The notes beneath the pieces are model-generated. The model worked only from the letters and a program-made list of their open reading frames with translations. It was not told the DNA's origin and searched no databases. A program made the translations under genes and the position numbers. A stretch of 64,000 nucleotides of DNA, taken from contig NC_090765.1 in the NCBI RefSeq assembly GCF_036898095.1, positions 33,995,507 through 34,059,506 of the forward strand, read 5' to 3'. Positions 43,640 to 54,988 of the stretch are shown in pieces; position 1 is the first letter of the stretch; each line of letters starts with the position of its first letter. This DNA comes from Palaemon carinicauda (Eukaryota > Arthropoda > Malacostraca > Decapoda > Palaemonidae).

Positions 43640-44260
43640 CTCAGACAGCCACATGTGATCATCTTCCACGTTGCCTTAGGTCCCGTACATCTTCTCTCTT
43701 GGACACTTTCCAACATCTTACACAGAGAAGATTTCACAGCAAGTTGCGAAAGAATGATCCGGATACCTCCGGAATTCTACAGTTGCCATCTGACAGGCTA
43801 TTGGACTACCTTTGATGGGTGGTGTTGTGGATGGGGTATCTCGCACCTCATTGCCACTTTCAGTAGTGCAGAGTTTTTCTTGGATATCTTCTTGGGGAAA
43901 AACTCCTCTCCGTCTCAGGGATAGAAGACTACCGCTTGTCCCTGAGCCTTCAGGCCAAAAGGAATTAACCTTTCTTTCCTGTCGGTATTGTTTCTCCTTA
44001 TACAGTTTTGTGCCTACCTGCCTTCAGTCAGAAGTTAGACCTCTCCCCACGGAGCAAGGTTTGTGTCATTCAATTCGGAATGGGTGCCCCCTACGATGGG
44101 CAAGGTAATACTCGACTTTGTTTCCGGCAGCTCGGATCCCAGATTCGGACCCTTCGGATCGGGAGTCCCTCGTAGCGTAACCTTTGATCCAGATCAACAG
44201 CTACTATGCCAGGGAGGAACTTGAGGTGCTACCTTAAGAGATCTACAAGATCTCCCCTCC
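43640..44260 (+). pseudogene. DIRS-like family B, copy B: recombinase N-terminal fragment
   Basis: LTGYWTTFDGWCCGWGIS, VQSFSWISSW, EKLLSV-like GKLLSVSGIEDYRLSLSLQA and the diverged DNA around 44,030-44,215 (GATCCAGATCAACAGCTACT) match copy A (GACCCAGATCAACTGCTACT at 39,857). It stops near a C-rich run at 44,257-44,275 before the HxxR/Tyr region. Confidence 0.6.
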
Positions 44261-46399
44261 CCCCCCAACCCCCCCTGAGTGTCAGTACTCTTCGTCAGCT
44301 CAGGGTAGGGTAGGATGTGGGAGACTAAGAGAAACGTGGTTGATAACAAGCGGAAGGAGGTTGGTTCTAAGAAAGGACAGGAAAGAGACACATGGCATGA
44401 ATACATTGAAGCCCTATGCATCCCGGGGGAGCCAGAAGATTACGTAAGTAAAATGGGTTAAATAGTGTGTTAGTCACATGAGCAGGCAGTGGTCTGTGTT
44501 TTGGGGATAATGAGTTGACTCGCCGTAACGTACCAAATATTCCTGGAATTTTGCTTTTTTTTGCAAGTGTGGGACCTAACCTCCGTGAATAAGAAAGATT
44601 GATTGTAATTCTTGCTTAGGAATCGAATAGGCAGATCTCAGTTCGATTCTGCTGACCGCTCATTTCATTCCAGCCAGAAGGAATGTAGTGGCAGACAAGC
44701 TGAGCTGAAAGACCCAGATAGTTGGCTTACTTTATGCCCCTACCCTCTCAGCATCAGTCACTCATGAGGGACAGGTGGCATTTAGTAGTGCTGGTATTGG
44801 TGGCAGCATGATTAGGCTGCATTGTGATAGCCTCTCCAGTGTTTGCCTGACATTAGACCAATCGGACTAACCCGGCACTCACTCCTTGTGACTCGAGTTG
44901 CATTCTACCCATGCCCCTCTCTTCGCTGCCAGTTCCCCCGAAAGTTACGTGGCATGTGGTAATGTTGGTGTTTTATGTTGCCTTTGGATGGCATTGCGTT
45001 AATACCCTCAATGTCACCTGACACTGAACCAGTTGGTCTGTCCAAGCACTCACACCTCGGGAATGAGTTGTCAGCTACTTGTAATTTTCTTTGGGGTATG
45101 TCTTCACTCCCTTATTTTTCACCTAACTAAAGACCAGGCGAGTGCTTCATAAGACCAGTCGATTGTCTTTTCGCTCTCCTGTTGGGTCCACTCTTGTCCA
45201 GTGGACACCCGACAGGAGTTTAGATGGATATTCTTGACACTCACTCCTCTGATATGAGGTGCCAGCTATGGCAGCTACTTTAATCTTGGCTCCAGGCATG
45301 AGGGATGGATAGCAGTCAGTAGCAGTAGTTCTTTTTTGGGCTTCTTGGAGAGATTTTATCACACCAGCGTTGTACGCCGAAAAAAAGACCAGGTGAGGGC
45401 TTCAAGCTCTCCTTTTTGGTCTACAGTAAGTCACTGTTGCCAGCTGTCGATGCATCTTACTTAGGCGTCAGGCACGTGCCATGAAGAGGAAGGCAGGTGG
45501 GGTGCTGGTCTCTTGCGGCGCCATGGGCAGGCTTGGTGGCTCCCTCCCCAGCGGGCAACTGGCATGGTACCGGAGGGGAATGTCATGTCTGACTCCAGTC
45601 TTGTCAGTCTGATCTTGGCACTTATATTTTTGGGGACTAAGTCGACATCTTCGCTCGGACCCTCTCCTTGTCGTTAAGCACATGCAAGAACAGGTGGCAC
45701 AGTATTTTGTCGCTCTGGTTCTACTGCTGGCTTCATTGGAATCCGTTGTCTCTTCCCACAATCTTCGCCGGATGGAAGTTCAGATTTTTGGTGCATGTGC
45801 TCTTTCTAGGGACTGAGTTGGCTCTGCCTTTGCTCTTGGCGTCAAATTCTCATGCGAGAACAAGTCCTGTTTCGTGCTCCTCCCTCTTGGTGTCGGAGGC
45901 GCGCTTTTCAAAAGAAGTTAGGCGGGGGACTGGTCCCTTGTTGTTGCTTCAAGAAGGTGCGGTCTCTCTCTCCACTTCTTCTGGTGTGCCTGGCGCGATA
46001 TCGATGGTGGGGCCCGTCCGGTCACTATTTTGTGGCGACAGGGTTGCCTACTGCTCTCCCTCTCTCTTCTCTTCTTAGCACTGGAGTCAAATTCGAAACG
46101 GAACGGCATTTAGTAGCACATGCGCTGTTGCTGCTGTCATGATTTTGTTGAGACAATTCCCCTTTGGACTCTTGCTGTAGACCAGTCGGTCCGACCATGA
46201 ACTCATCCTTAGTTTACCTGTCCTGGTTTGTTGTCCAAACAGGTTAAGTTCTCGAGTGCAGTTGGGTGGTTTCTCACTTACAGTATGACATCACTTTTTA
46301 TTTTGGCTCGATAGAGAGCGAATGTGCCTCACTCTCTCCTTTTAACCCATATTCTTTGGAAATAAACTGTGTAAGGATTCTTTTTTCAGGAATGCTTGC
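44261..46399. repeat. degenerate tandem repeat region, unit about 200 bp
   Basis: GTGGCATTTAGTAGTGCTGG with CATTAGACCAATCGGACTAA (44,768-44,880), GTGGCATGTGGTAATGTTGG with GAACCAGTTGGTCTGTCC (44,950-45,050) and CGGCATTTAGTAGCACATGC with TAGACCAGTCGGTCCGACC (46,105-46,197) are three recognisable units. More diverged ones lie between (45,220-45,990). Frames such as 45,668-46,078 run through it but share no motif. It may be the gag repeat of DIRS-like copy C. Confidence 0.45.
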
Positions 46400-48720
46400 A
46401 TATCGTGAGGTTTTCCTACGTTTTGGATTTCTCCGTGTGGAAGGTCGTCCTTGCGGTACCTTCATGTTGTCTATGGAGACAGATCCTCTCACCCTTAGCC
46501 CTGCATGCAGAGGCCATCATCGATAGCAGGAGTCTCCTTGTGATGATTGCCAGGAGTGGCCATCCTCCCAGTGGGTGCTATTCAGTAGGCGACGGAAGAA
46601 ATCTAAAAAGGGTTCTTCTCCTTTGTGGTCTTCCTCGAAGGCGAAGAAGTCCCGACGTCTTACTCCAGGGTCTCGTTCCCCCTCCGTTGACTCTGCTCAA
46701 CTGGTCTCCTCCAGAGGACAATCGAGTAAGAATGATGGTCATTTTATCCCCGTATATCCCTTAGGTTCAGAGGGTTTTGCCACTTTCTCAAGCGAAGCGG
46801 CATTGCCCTCGACTATAGGGGTATCTCTTCGCTGACGCTATGCAACAGCTTTGACTTTCCTTGGGGATTTCAGGTTCTCTCTCTAAGGAACAACTTTTGG
46901 AGGTTCTACAGCAAGGGATACAGTGGGATCGCTCATCTGCCTCCCCTGGAGATGTCTACGGTTTCTCTCCTCGAGACACTGCGGTAGATGACTTACCAGA
47001 GCTTCTCTTACCCTTAATTGCAGCAACATCCAGCTTGCTCTTCCACCTTTGGTTCGTATTGCTTTGGTGAACGGACGAGAGAATTTGCCTAATATAGTGT
47101 TTTTCATCCTTGCTGGCAACTGGAGTCGAACCGCGGTTTGAAAGCTCATCACTGATAGGCTATTGATTCAGGCATCCTCCCCTCCCACTGACATGACTGA
47201 CCGACGACGAAACAAAACAATGCATTTGTCCGCGGTACATGATGTTTATTTCTGCTTTATACCTCACTAAGTTTGCAACAAAATTGCGGTACAAAGCCAA
47301 ATATTTCACCATTATTTTCCTACCTTGTATGTTTTTTTTAGTTTCATGACATTCAAGAGGATTTTTTTCTATAAAATCCACCTATTTTCCTTAACGTTTA
47401 CATAGCATTTGTAGGTAAAAAAAGCATATAAGAACAGTTGTTTAGTTTTTTCAGCACTTGTTTCACTACAACTCATATTTTTTCGTATATTTTTTTAAGT
47501 TATGGATATTTTCTTCAAGGTAATACTCATCATATACACTACCTTTAATCTGTGTAACAATAGAACCAGGGAGATATCACAAAAACTAAGTGAGGTATAC
47601 AGTAAAGCAAAAATGAACTTCATGTACCGTGGACAAAAGCAATGTTTTGCTTCGTCGTCGATCAGCTGGAGGGGAGGATGTCTAAACCAACAGCCAATCA
47701 ACGACGAGCTTTCTAACCGTGGTTCGACTCCATTTGCCAGTTAGGATAAAACAGACTTTAGTACCCCTTGGGGTTACCAGTCTGGGAATTCTCTCAATGT
47801 GAACCCAGAAGTTGACTTTGGTCAGTCTTCTCAGCTTGCAGATTGCGATTTGCACTCTCAGACTGAGCTTGTTCAACATAATGAGAGCCTGTATCGCATG
47901 AACCTCTGAGCTTTGCCATCTAGTGTTGAGCGCCTACTCACCCAAGTGGTCGCTCCCACGGGGCTCTAGGAAACTTGTGTTGGATTCATCCGTGCCTCGT
48001 TGCAGCTCTTCGGAGCAGGATGACGATGGGGTACAGAGGCTGTTCACATTACGCGCCACTCGCTGCCGTGTTCGTAGGACCATCGGGACCTACGCCTCGA
48101 GCTTCTCCCTCTGACAAGGAAGAACCTGCTGTTTGTGTTGATCCCAGATCATCATATTGCAGGACTCTGCAAGGCTACTCACCATCCTCCTGGTGGAGTG
48201 TTGGTGAGGGATTATGCTTTACCTCATGTTGCTTTGGCACGTGGGCACAAGATCTTAGTCTCGCAAGAGAGTCTTTCCCAGTATTGTACACCCATCCGTT
48301 GAGCACTAGCAAAGTGGCTGGGCAAGCTCCTCGTCTAGACGAAAGGCTGCGGACAATCTCAGTTATGCACTCGCAAACGCTTAGCAAGTTTTCAGCACAC
48401 GCTACTTCGGTAGAGCTTGCATGCTCCCCAATGTGCTATGCTTTGGCAGCACCAGAGCACCCAAAGGTACGTGCGCTCCCCATCGTGCCATGCCACGGCA
48501 GCGAGAGAGTAGTTACGTTGTTTGCACGCAACTTCAGCTGCACACCAATGTTCTCGCCAACTTGTGATGAACTAATCGCGTTCATCAGCGTAGATCCTCA
48601 TTCGCCTCCCACTACAGTCAGCCCTCGCTCTTCGTTAGGGTTAGGTAACAGAGACAGGCATGAAGAGTTAGAATCTGCTAATACTTGCTTCCCCAGGGTG
48701 GGATAACTCCTTACACTACC
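46400..48720 (+). pseudogene. DIRS-like family B, copy C: gag-like region only
   Basis: 46,575-46,835 encodes MLFSRRRKKSKKGSSPLWSS then SKAKKSRRLTPGSRSP, a basic Ser-rich segment homologous at DNA level to copy A (34,370-34,450). The region is interrupted by an inverted-repeat element (47,113-47,742). It continues with ACCCCTTGGGGTTACCAG and EPAVCVDPRSS-like frames to 48,706. No RT follows, so the copy is truncated. Confidence 0.45.
47113..47742. mobile_element. inverted-repeat (foldback) element with about 170-bp arms
   Basis: The left arm CTGGCAACTGGAGTCGAACC, CGGTTTGAAAGCTC, CATCCTCCCCTCCCAC, GACGACGAAACAAAACAATG and CGGTACATGATGTT is matched in reverse complement by the right arm ending CGAGCTTTCTAACCGTGG, TTCGACTCCATTTGCCAG. 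There is about 80-90% agreement by eye. The 270-base centre is AT-rich and non-coding. It interrupts the gag-like copy C. Superfamily unknown. Confidence 0.75.
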
Positions 48721-49994
48721 AACTCATTGCCTAATACTGCTTTTACTTGGTTTTTCATCACAGTAGAAGTATTTTGTAATGGAATGAAAATGTTTCAGTA
48801 AAAGTACAGTACATGTGCACAGATGTACACTTGACACGGTAAGTCTATAGTACAGTATAGTATGTAACACTACAGTAGTCATTGGGACACTTATAACAAA
48901 ACGCTATTATTCCTATTTAATATAACACTCGCTAATACTGTAATATATGTACAGTAATATCATTACAGTACAGGTTAACTGTATTGTAAGTGTTCGCTGT
49001 TTTCATTCAGACAACTTGCACTGTTTGACTGCACACGTAGCTTACATTTACATATTGTAGAGTACAGTGCTTGTAGTAATTTACGTACAGTACTGTACAG
49101 TATACTTAATAAACAACATTATACATTACTGTAATACTATACTGTACAATATGTATACCGTAATACTGCATTTAAGATTAGCTAAGTGTACATATTTTAT
49201 ACATGAAAATGGGATTCTGCTCAAAAAGGAACAAAGTGGGAGATGCACATGTGAGGAGAGAGAATGCAAGACTGATGTCGAGTGAGCGTGAGATAGGATG
49301 TTGTGTTGGGCGGAGAGGGAAGTGGCATGAAGTGAAATGGCTGAAAAGGAGCACAGGCTGTATGAAATTGTCGTACTGCGAGAGTTCTTCTCACAAACTC
49401 ACGAATATGTGATTTTTTTTATTCAATAGGTTATACGGTTCTCTGTGTCGCGAAGAACAAACCCGCGTAAAGTGAGAGTGAACTGTATCTCAGTAGTTCA
49501 CGAGGGAGTTCCTGCCCATGATTATTGATTGGTGAGGTCGTGCTCGCCATTAGAGCATTCAACTTGCTAATGAGCACAACAGGACATCTAATTGTGGTCA
49601 CCTTTTCCTGGGTACACCCGCAAGGGATCGCAAGCATGCTCACTCTCACAGTGCCTCAGCGGGTGGTCCTGCATTTACAAAGGACATCCCTGGTTCCCAG
49701 ACCTAGGCAAGGCAGTGCAGAAGAGAGTTTTCCAACCGGCCCTAATACAATACCACTTGGCCTACCGACCCTCCTTCCACTGCTCCTTGGCCTCCCCCTT
49801 AACAGCGATTGTCCAATTATGGTTTAAGGCTTACAACATCGGCTTAAACACTGAGTGTGAGAGATTACCAATGCCTCCCCCATTGGATACGTTATATCCG
49901 AGGATTAGCAGGGGTTCGAGGTCTCCGACAACTATCGGAGTTTGTTGATAGAGATTGTCCAATCCAAACTTCTGCTCCTCCCTTTTAGCTCCAC
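48721..49994. other. unassigned, with a TACAGTA-rich block
   Basis: 48,800-49,170 is AT-rich with frequent GTACAGTA/TACTGTAC words. 49,470-49,950 is GC-richer with two overlapping + frames (100 and 118 codons) that I do not recognise; they may be gypsy remnants. Confidence 0.3.
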
Positions 49995-50125
49995 ACGTTT
50001 AGCTCACAAGGATGGTGAGGCTGCAGTGACCAAAGGAACTAATGAGTTTAAGTGGACTCGAACCTCAGTCTGGCTATCACCAGTCAGGGACATTATCACA
50101 TAGGCCACCATAACCCAGAACACAT
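49995..50125 (-). mobile_element. tRNA-derived SINE, truncated reverse copy
   Basis: TTTAGCTCACAAGGATGGTG, AGTGGACTCGAACCTCAGTC (B box reversed) and ACCAGTCAGGGACATTATC match the head half of the family at 15,293-15,605. Confidence 0.65.
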
Positions 50126-50179
50126 TGCCTAATGTCCACCTGTGATGTGAATGGATTATAAAACCTTAGTAGAAGCTCA

Positions 50180-50950
50180 ACTAAAGGACCCTGACTACCA
50201 AACCTGTTTGACATATTGCGTGGCTCTCTGTTGAGAAGACGCCATCCTGGATGACTCCATTGCCACCCCATTTACGGTGTCGGTACTGGTAGGCCATGCT
50301 TGTGGATACCTGCCTCTGTTCACTGATACGTGTTTCAATTAATTCATGGCCTCTCACACCCCTTGCACCGTCTTCTGCACAGCTACTGAAGTTGAAGTTC
50401 ATATGGCATGGCATTACTAAAGAAGCCAAACATTGTGTTCACGCCTGCACTTCATGTCAAACTTCAAAAGTGCATCAACACTCAGATTTGGGGGTGAGAA
50501 CTTTTCATCAAGCTCTGCATTGTTTAATCCACATTCACATTGACATAGATAGCCCCCAACCCACGTCATAAAGACACTTTTACCTTTACTGCCATTGATC
50601 ACTCCGCTCGCTGACCTGAAGCCATCCCCCGGCAAGATGCATTATCCTTCTTATTGCTGGTGCCTTGATCTTCAGATGATGGCTTGCAAGATTCGGCATT
50701 CCATAGCATATTACTTCTGGCGGGGGTACCACTTTTCATCTTTCAAGTATGGACATCATTAGGACATGTTCACATTATCACCTTACATCAGACTGCTGCT
50801 TATAACCTTACAGTCAATTAAATGATGGAACGTTTCCATTGCATTCTCAAAGCAGCTGCACTGCCTACTGCTGTTCTCCTCTGGGTCTTCCTCGTACTGA
50901 GAACCTCTCAAGGATACCATAGATGTTTCAGTGGCAGAAATGGTATATGG
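50180..50950 (+). pseudogene. Ty3/gypsy integrase remnant
   Basis: The open frame 50,296-50,571 reads LLKLKFIWHGITKEAKHCVH, ACTSCQTSKVHQHSDLG and HIHIDIDSP. This is the end of the HHCC zinc-binding domain (C-x2-C) and the start of the catalytic core of an LTR-retrotransposon integrase, which inserts the element's DNA. In other frames follow TFTAIDHS, PEAIPRQDA, AAYNLTVN, stop, MMERFHCILKAA, WVFLVLRTSQ and VAEMVYG, the usual core order around the D,D-35-E triad. Many stops. No LTRs were found. At 50,951 it is cut by a hAT-like element. Confidence 0.75.
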
Positions 50951-51321
50951 CAGTGATTACCAACCTGGGGTCTGCGAACCCCTGGAGGGGCCCGCAAAGG
51001 TAATACAAGGGGTCCGTGAACAGAGTTGAAACACATGTACACACATTTATATCATTTTGTTGATCTCCTACTCTTTCGCCTGCTGAGTTAATTCAATTGA
51101 CCGAAAACGCATTGTATCTACATGCATGTCTGTTTCAGGGGGTGGGGGGTGGGTGTGTGTGCTTTGAGTCATGTAATGCATATGCAGGATGCAACAGGCA
51201 TGTAAATAAAGAAAAATACTTTCTCTGCATATCATTGTACTCAGTACACGCAGTAACTGCCATAAGACTCCAACAACTTTATTGACAAACTCCTTTAAAT
51301 CTACATGTGCAGTTGTCACCC
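50951..51321. mobile_element. hAT-like non-autonomous element in the gypsy remnant
   Basis: The left terminus CAGTGATTACCAACCTGGGG follows GTATATGG. The right end ...GTTGTCACCC is followed by TTATATGG, a 7-of-8 match as a target duplication. CAGTGGTTCCCAACC-type termini and 8-bp duplications are typical of hAT elements. It is short and codes for nothing. Confidence 0.5.
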
Positions 51322-51326
51322 TTATA

Positions 51327-51640
51327 TGGTTGTGGTATCTTATTGGAAATGACCTTGCCTTGTGATCTGTTGGACTTGGGTTCGAGACCTGCTCAAGCTC
51401 TATAGTTCATTGTTGTGTGTGTAATCTCACCGTCCATTGTAAGCTAGGGAGCGGGTGGGTGTTTGGTGGAGCCTATAGGTTTACCGGTTGGTCATCAGCA
51501 GCCATTGCCTCAGATTACCAGTTTCTAGCTTTGTCGCTGATCTTACATATATATGGGCAGTTTCTAAGGCATTTTTTTTTTAAATGGCAATGTCACTGTC
51601 CCTTGCCTCTGCCATTCATGAGGGACCATTAAACCTTTAA
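51327..51640 (+). mobile_element. tRNA-derived SINE, copy 2
   Basis: GGTTGTGGTATCTTATTGG, B box GGTTCGAGACC (51,379-51,389), TCATCAGCAGCCATTGCCTC and CTGCCATTCATGAG. Confidence 0.75.
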
Positions 51641-51977
51641 AAATATATGCGTTGTCGCCGATAAAGTTAGTTATACTTCCTTCTCTGCTATAACAGTATG
51701 CTATTAATTCATAGCTTAATTTTTGCTATATAGGTTGCTTGAAAGTGTTTGGGTAGATTAGACTGTTGTGTGCTGTGATGCATATTACACAATAGTGCCT
51801 TTTTTTTATCTCGTTTTACCTCCAGACCATCCCAGTTGAAATTAAAATGTTCAAATCAGTGTTTTCGTTCAAACTTTCATGATAACAACCAGTGTCTTAA
51901 AAGACTTGAGAATTACCATGATATGAGAATAACTTATGGTATATTTCACTTTTAGACTTTTCAGTTTAAGACATCCT

Positions 51978-51980
<3 letters not shown>

Positions 51981-52033
<53 letters not shown>

Positions 52034-52570
52034 TAGCTAAGCTATAACCTTAGTTGAAAAAGCAGGATGCTATAAGCCCAAGGGTTCCAAAAAGAGAAAA
52101 TAGCCCAGTGAGGAAAGGAAATAAGGAAATAAATAAAATACTTAAGTATTAAATGGTGAAATATAAATATTTTTAAGATTAGTAACAATGTTAAAATATT
52201 CTGTCACGTATAAACTATGAAGAGAGACTTATGTCAGTTATGTCAGCCTGTTCAACATAAAAAACATTCGCTGCAAGTTTGAACATTTGAAGTTTCACTG
52301 ATTGGGAAGATCATTCCACAATCTGGTCACAGCTGGAATAAAACTTCTAGAGTACTGTCTAGTATTAAGCCTTACGATGGAGAAGGCAAGACTCGTAGAA
52401 TTAACTGCATATCTAGTACTGTTTACACGATGGCACAGTCTGTGAAAATATAAATGTAAAGGATGATCAGAATTATGCAAAGTCTTATGCAACATGCATG
52501 AAGAACTAACTGAACATCGGTGTCAGAGATTAATATCATCATATGGAATGAGAAATTTAATAAATCGCAA
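51981..52570 (-). pseudogene. LINE 3' end: RT C terminus, 3' UTR and (TAA)n tail
   Basis: On the reverse strand an open frame (52,495-52,295) reads RVNSTRYAVNSTSLAFSIVR and ends in SFIPAVTRLWNDLPNQ and a stop. (R)SFIPA..LWN.LP is the usual C terminus of Jockey/CR1-like RT proteins. After the stop the 3' UTR contains the AACTTGCAGCGAATG and TGTTGAACAGGCTGAC blocks, then the common module ending GTAGCTTAGC-like and an ATT tract (51,981-52,031). This copy shows that the window's commonest repeat is the 3' end of a LINE. Confidence 0.75.
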
Positions 52571-52804
52571 GTTTTAGTTCAACAAATTATTATGTGATTA
52601 ATCAGCTGAAGACCATACTGGAGTACAATACCCGAATGAAAGAGTTAAAACATTGCTTCAAAATATATTGATCAACCAGGATCTTGAAAAACTTTCCCAG
52701 TAAGCATTTTTTTTTTTTGTTACTGAAGAAAAAATAGATCGAATGTTTCTCAATATAAAATTTGCTATCTAGAATCACACAGAATCTTAAATTAGCTGAT
52801 TATA

Positions 52805-53110
52805 GTTATAAGAGAGATTACTGGAGTGCCGTATGTGGATGAGATTGTGTTGAAGGGTAGATGGAGATGGTTTGGGCATGATCTTCGCACTCCCCAAGAG
52901 AGATTAATTCACCAAACTTTCAGCTGGGCTCCACAAGGCACCAGAAGAGTTGGAAGACCCACTCCTTCATGGTTGAGGATTATGAAGCGCGAATTAGGTG
53001 ATGAATGGAGAAGTATTGAATTAAAAGCTCAAGATAGAGACGACAGGTGAAATCCAACCGAGGCCCTTTGCATCAATAGGCGTAGGGGGAGATGATGATG
53101 ATGATGATGA
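52805..53110 (+). pseudogene. (GAT)-tailed LINE 3' fragment, copy 1
   Basis: PYVDEIVLKGRWRWFGHDLR, APQGTRRVGRPTPSWLRIMK and WRSIELKAQDRDDR, then a (GAT)n tail. This is the RWFGHxLR..RRVGRPxxxWLRxMK tail of RTE-like LINE proteins. Only the last about 80 codons are present. Confidence 0.75.
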
Positions 53111-53285
53111 ATTCAGTTAAAGAGACATTATCTATGCAGAGATCTAGATGTTGAGGAGTCACTGCCCTTAACCTAATTACAATCATACTTTGAGTTTTGT
53201 GTGGGTTCAACTTCATGCCCCCATTATTTAAAAATTTTACACCGTGCACTAATTTAATCAGTTGAATACGTTCTAAGATTTAAAC

Positions 53286-53697
53286 CAGTAGTTTCCAAAC
53301 TGGGGGGGGGGGGGGGAAATTTCCCCCATTGGGGAAATTTGAAGCTTCCAGGGGGGAAATAATTACACTACTTACTAACTAAACCAAGCGGAAAATGTGC
53401 ACAAGAAGCAGCCTCACCCTTCTCTGTAATTTAATTCTAAAGTAGAAGAGCAAACAAAAGTCCTTTTATTTGTTATTAACCGCCTCTGTGGCTATGCGTA
53501 GTTGTTACTTACTACTCTCTATCCAATTTACTTTGTAATTATATGTTTATCAGTATATTTGCACATTTGATAAATAAATTAGTAAACAGTCTCGTGTGTT
53601 TTAACTACTCTTTCTCTCATACACATGAAGGGGGAAATCTGGATGGTTGAAGTGGGTGCAGGGGGGAAATGACAGAAAAAAAATTTGGGAACCACCG
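53286..53697. mobile_element. hAT-type MITE with perfect 8-bp target duplication
   Basis: ATTTAAAC flanks both sides exactly (53,278-53,285 and 53,698-53,705). Termini are CAGTAGTTTCCAAACTGGGG and, reversed, CGGTGGTTCCCAAATTTTTT. The 412-base interior is non-coding, with GGGGAAAT motifs near both ends. Terminal sequence and the 8-bp duplication fit the hAT superfamily. Confidence 0.85.
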
Positions 53698-53740
53698 ATT
53701 TAAACAGTGAAAGAGTTGGTGATTGTAAAAGAATTTTTTT

Positions 53741-53805
<65 letters not shown>
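53741..53805. repeat. (CTA)n microsatellite
   Basis: About 21 CTA triplets. Confidence 0.95.
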
Positions 53806-54079
53806 GTTATTAGTTTTTTGAAGTCATGATCTGTGGTTGACCAAATATTGTGGAAGTTCTTCATCTCGAATTCGTTTGTGTTTGTGTTTGAATTGTCCTT
53901 AGAACACATTGCTCGCAGAACAGTGTTTGTCAAGTATCTCTTCTCTACAAAATCTCCCATATGATTTGTGCATATAATTGATACTCTTCAATATGTAGGT
54001 CGTTTTTCACCCGTCCCTCTCTTTCCCTTTTACTAATTTCTTTTCATTTAATCCCTTAGATTATGCTAAACTTGTGTAA

Positions 54080-54284
54080 TCATCATCATCATCTCCTACG
54101 CCTATTGATGCCAAGGGCCTCGGTTAGATTTTGCCAGTCGCGTCTATCTTGAGCTTTTAATTCAATACTTCTCCATGCATCTTCTCCTACTTCATGCTTC
54201 ATAGTCCTCAACCATGTAGGCCTGGGTCTTCTAACTCTTCTAGAGCGCAGTTGAAAGTTTGGTGAACTAATCTCTCTTTGCATA
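54080..54284 (-). pseudogene. (GAT)-tailed LINE 3' fragment, copy 2
   Basis: Reverse strand: SRRVRRPRPTWLRTMKHEVG, AWRSIELKAQDRRDWQN, LTEALGINRRRR, then the (GAT)n tail. Short 5'-truncated copy. Confidence 0.7.
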
Positions 54285-54285
54285 C

Positions 54286-54511
54286 CATATTATCATCATC
54301 TCCTCCTACGCTTATTGACCCAAAGGGCCTCGGTTAGATTTCACCAGTCGTCTCTATCTTGAACTTTTAAGCCAATACTTCTCCATCCATCATCTCCTAC
54401 TTCGCACTTCATAGTCCTCACCTATGTAGGCCTGAGTCTTCTAACTATTCTAGTGCCTTTTGGAGCCCAGTTAAAAGTTTGGCGAACTAGTCTCTCTTGG
54501 GGAGTGAGATA
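54286..54511 (-). pseudogene. (GAT)-tailed LINE 3' fragment, copy 3
   Basis: Second copy directly behind copy 2 in the same orientation (CATCATCTCCTCCTACGC, GGGCCTCGGTTAGATTTC). Several different substitutions indicate a separate insertion or an old duplication. Confidence 0.7.
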
Positions 54512-54714
54512 GGATTATCCAATTAAAAAAAGAAATGATAAATGCTGGGAATTCCAAAATCCAATGAAGTTTTCGAAATGGAAGGGATATAAGAAGGTAT
54601 TTAGTTTGAGTTACGTTTTAAAAACAATGATTTATATCTGTTTTTATCTCCTTGGGAACAAATATGACTTCGAACCTTTATACGTCTCTCTCATTATAGA
54701 TTTTTCGATCAATG

Positions 54715-54715
<1 letters not shown>

Positions 54716-54761
<46 letters not shown>
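54716..54761. repeat. (GA)n microsatellite
   Basis: About 23 GA units. Confidence 0.95.
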
Positions 54762-54764
<3 letters not shown>

Positions 54765-54880
54765 CTCGGTTGTCCTTGTTTCTGCTGACTAATGAAAGCA
54801 TTGTCTTTGAGTGAGCCCTCCACTTCGCTTCCCTTTTGTGGCACAACCAAAAAAAAAAAAGGTAATGATGATCAACTTCA

Positions 54881-54883
<3 letters not shown>

Positions 54884-54920
<37 letters not shown>
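54884..54920. repeat. (CT)n microsatellite
   Basis: About 18 CT units, with complementary composition to the GA tract 120 bases earlier. Confidence 0.95.
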
Positions 54921-54923
<3 letters not shown>

Positions 54924-54988
54924 GGTCTCTATTATCGTATCATTTTTCAGATTGTAAAGTTACAATTTGTTCGTATATTTAATTCATA

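Noticed and set aside
45668..46142. 136- and 96-codon frames
   Set aside because: Lie in degenerate tandem repeats, overlap in two frames, and show no domain.
47975..48706. 243-codon frame as a host gene
   Set aside because: Compositionally like the surrounding gag-like debris, no homology motif recognised; kept only as part of DIRS-like copy C.
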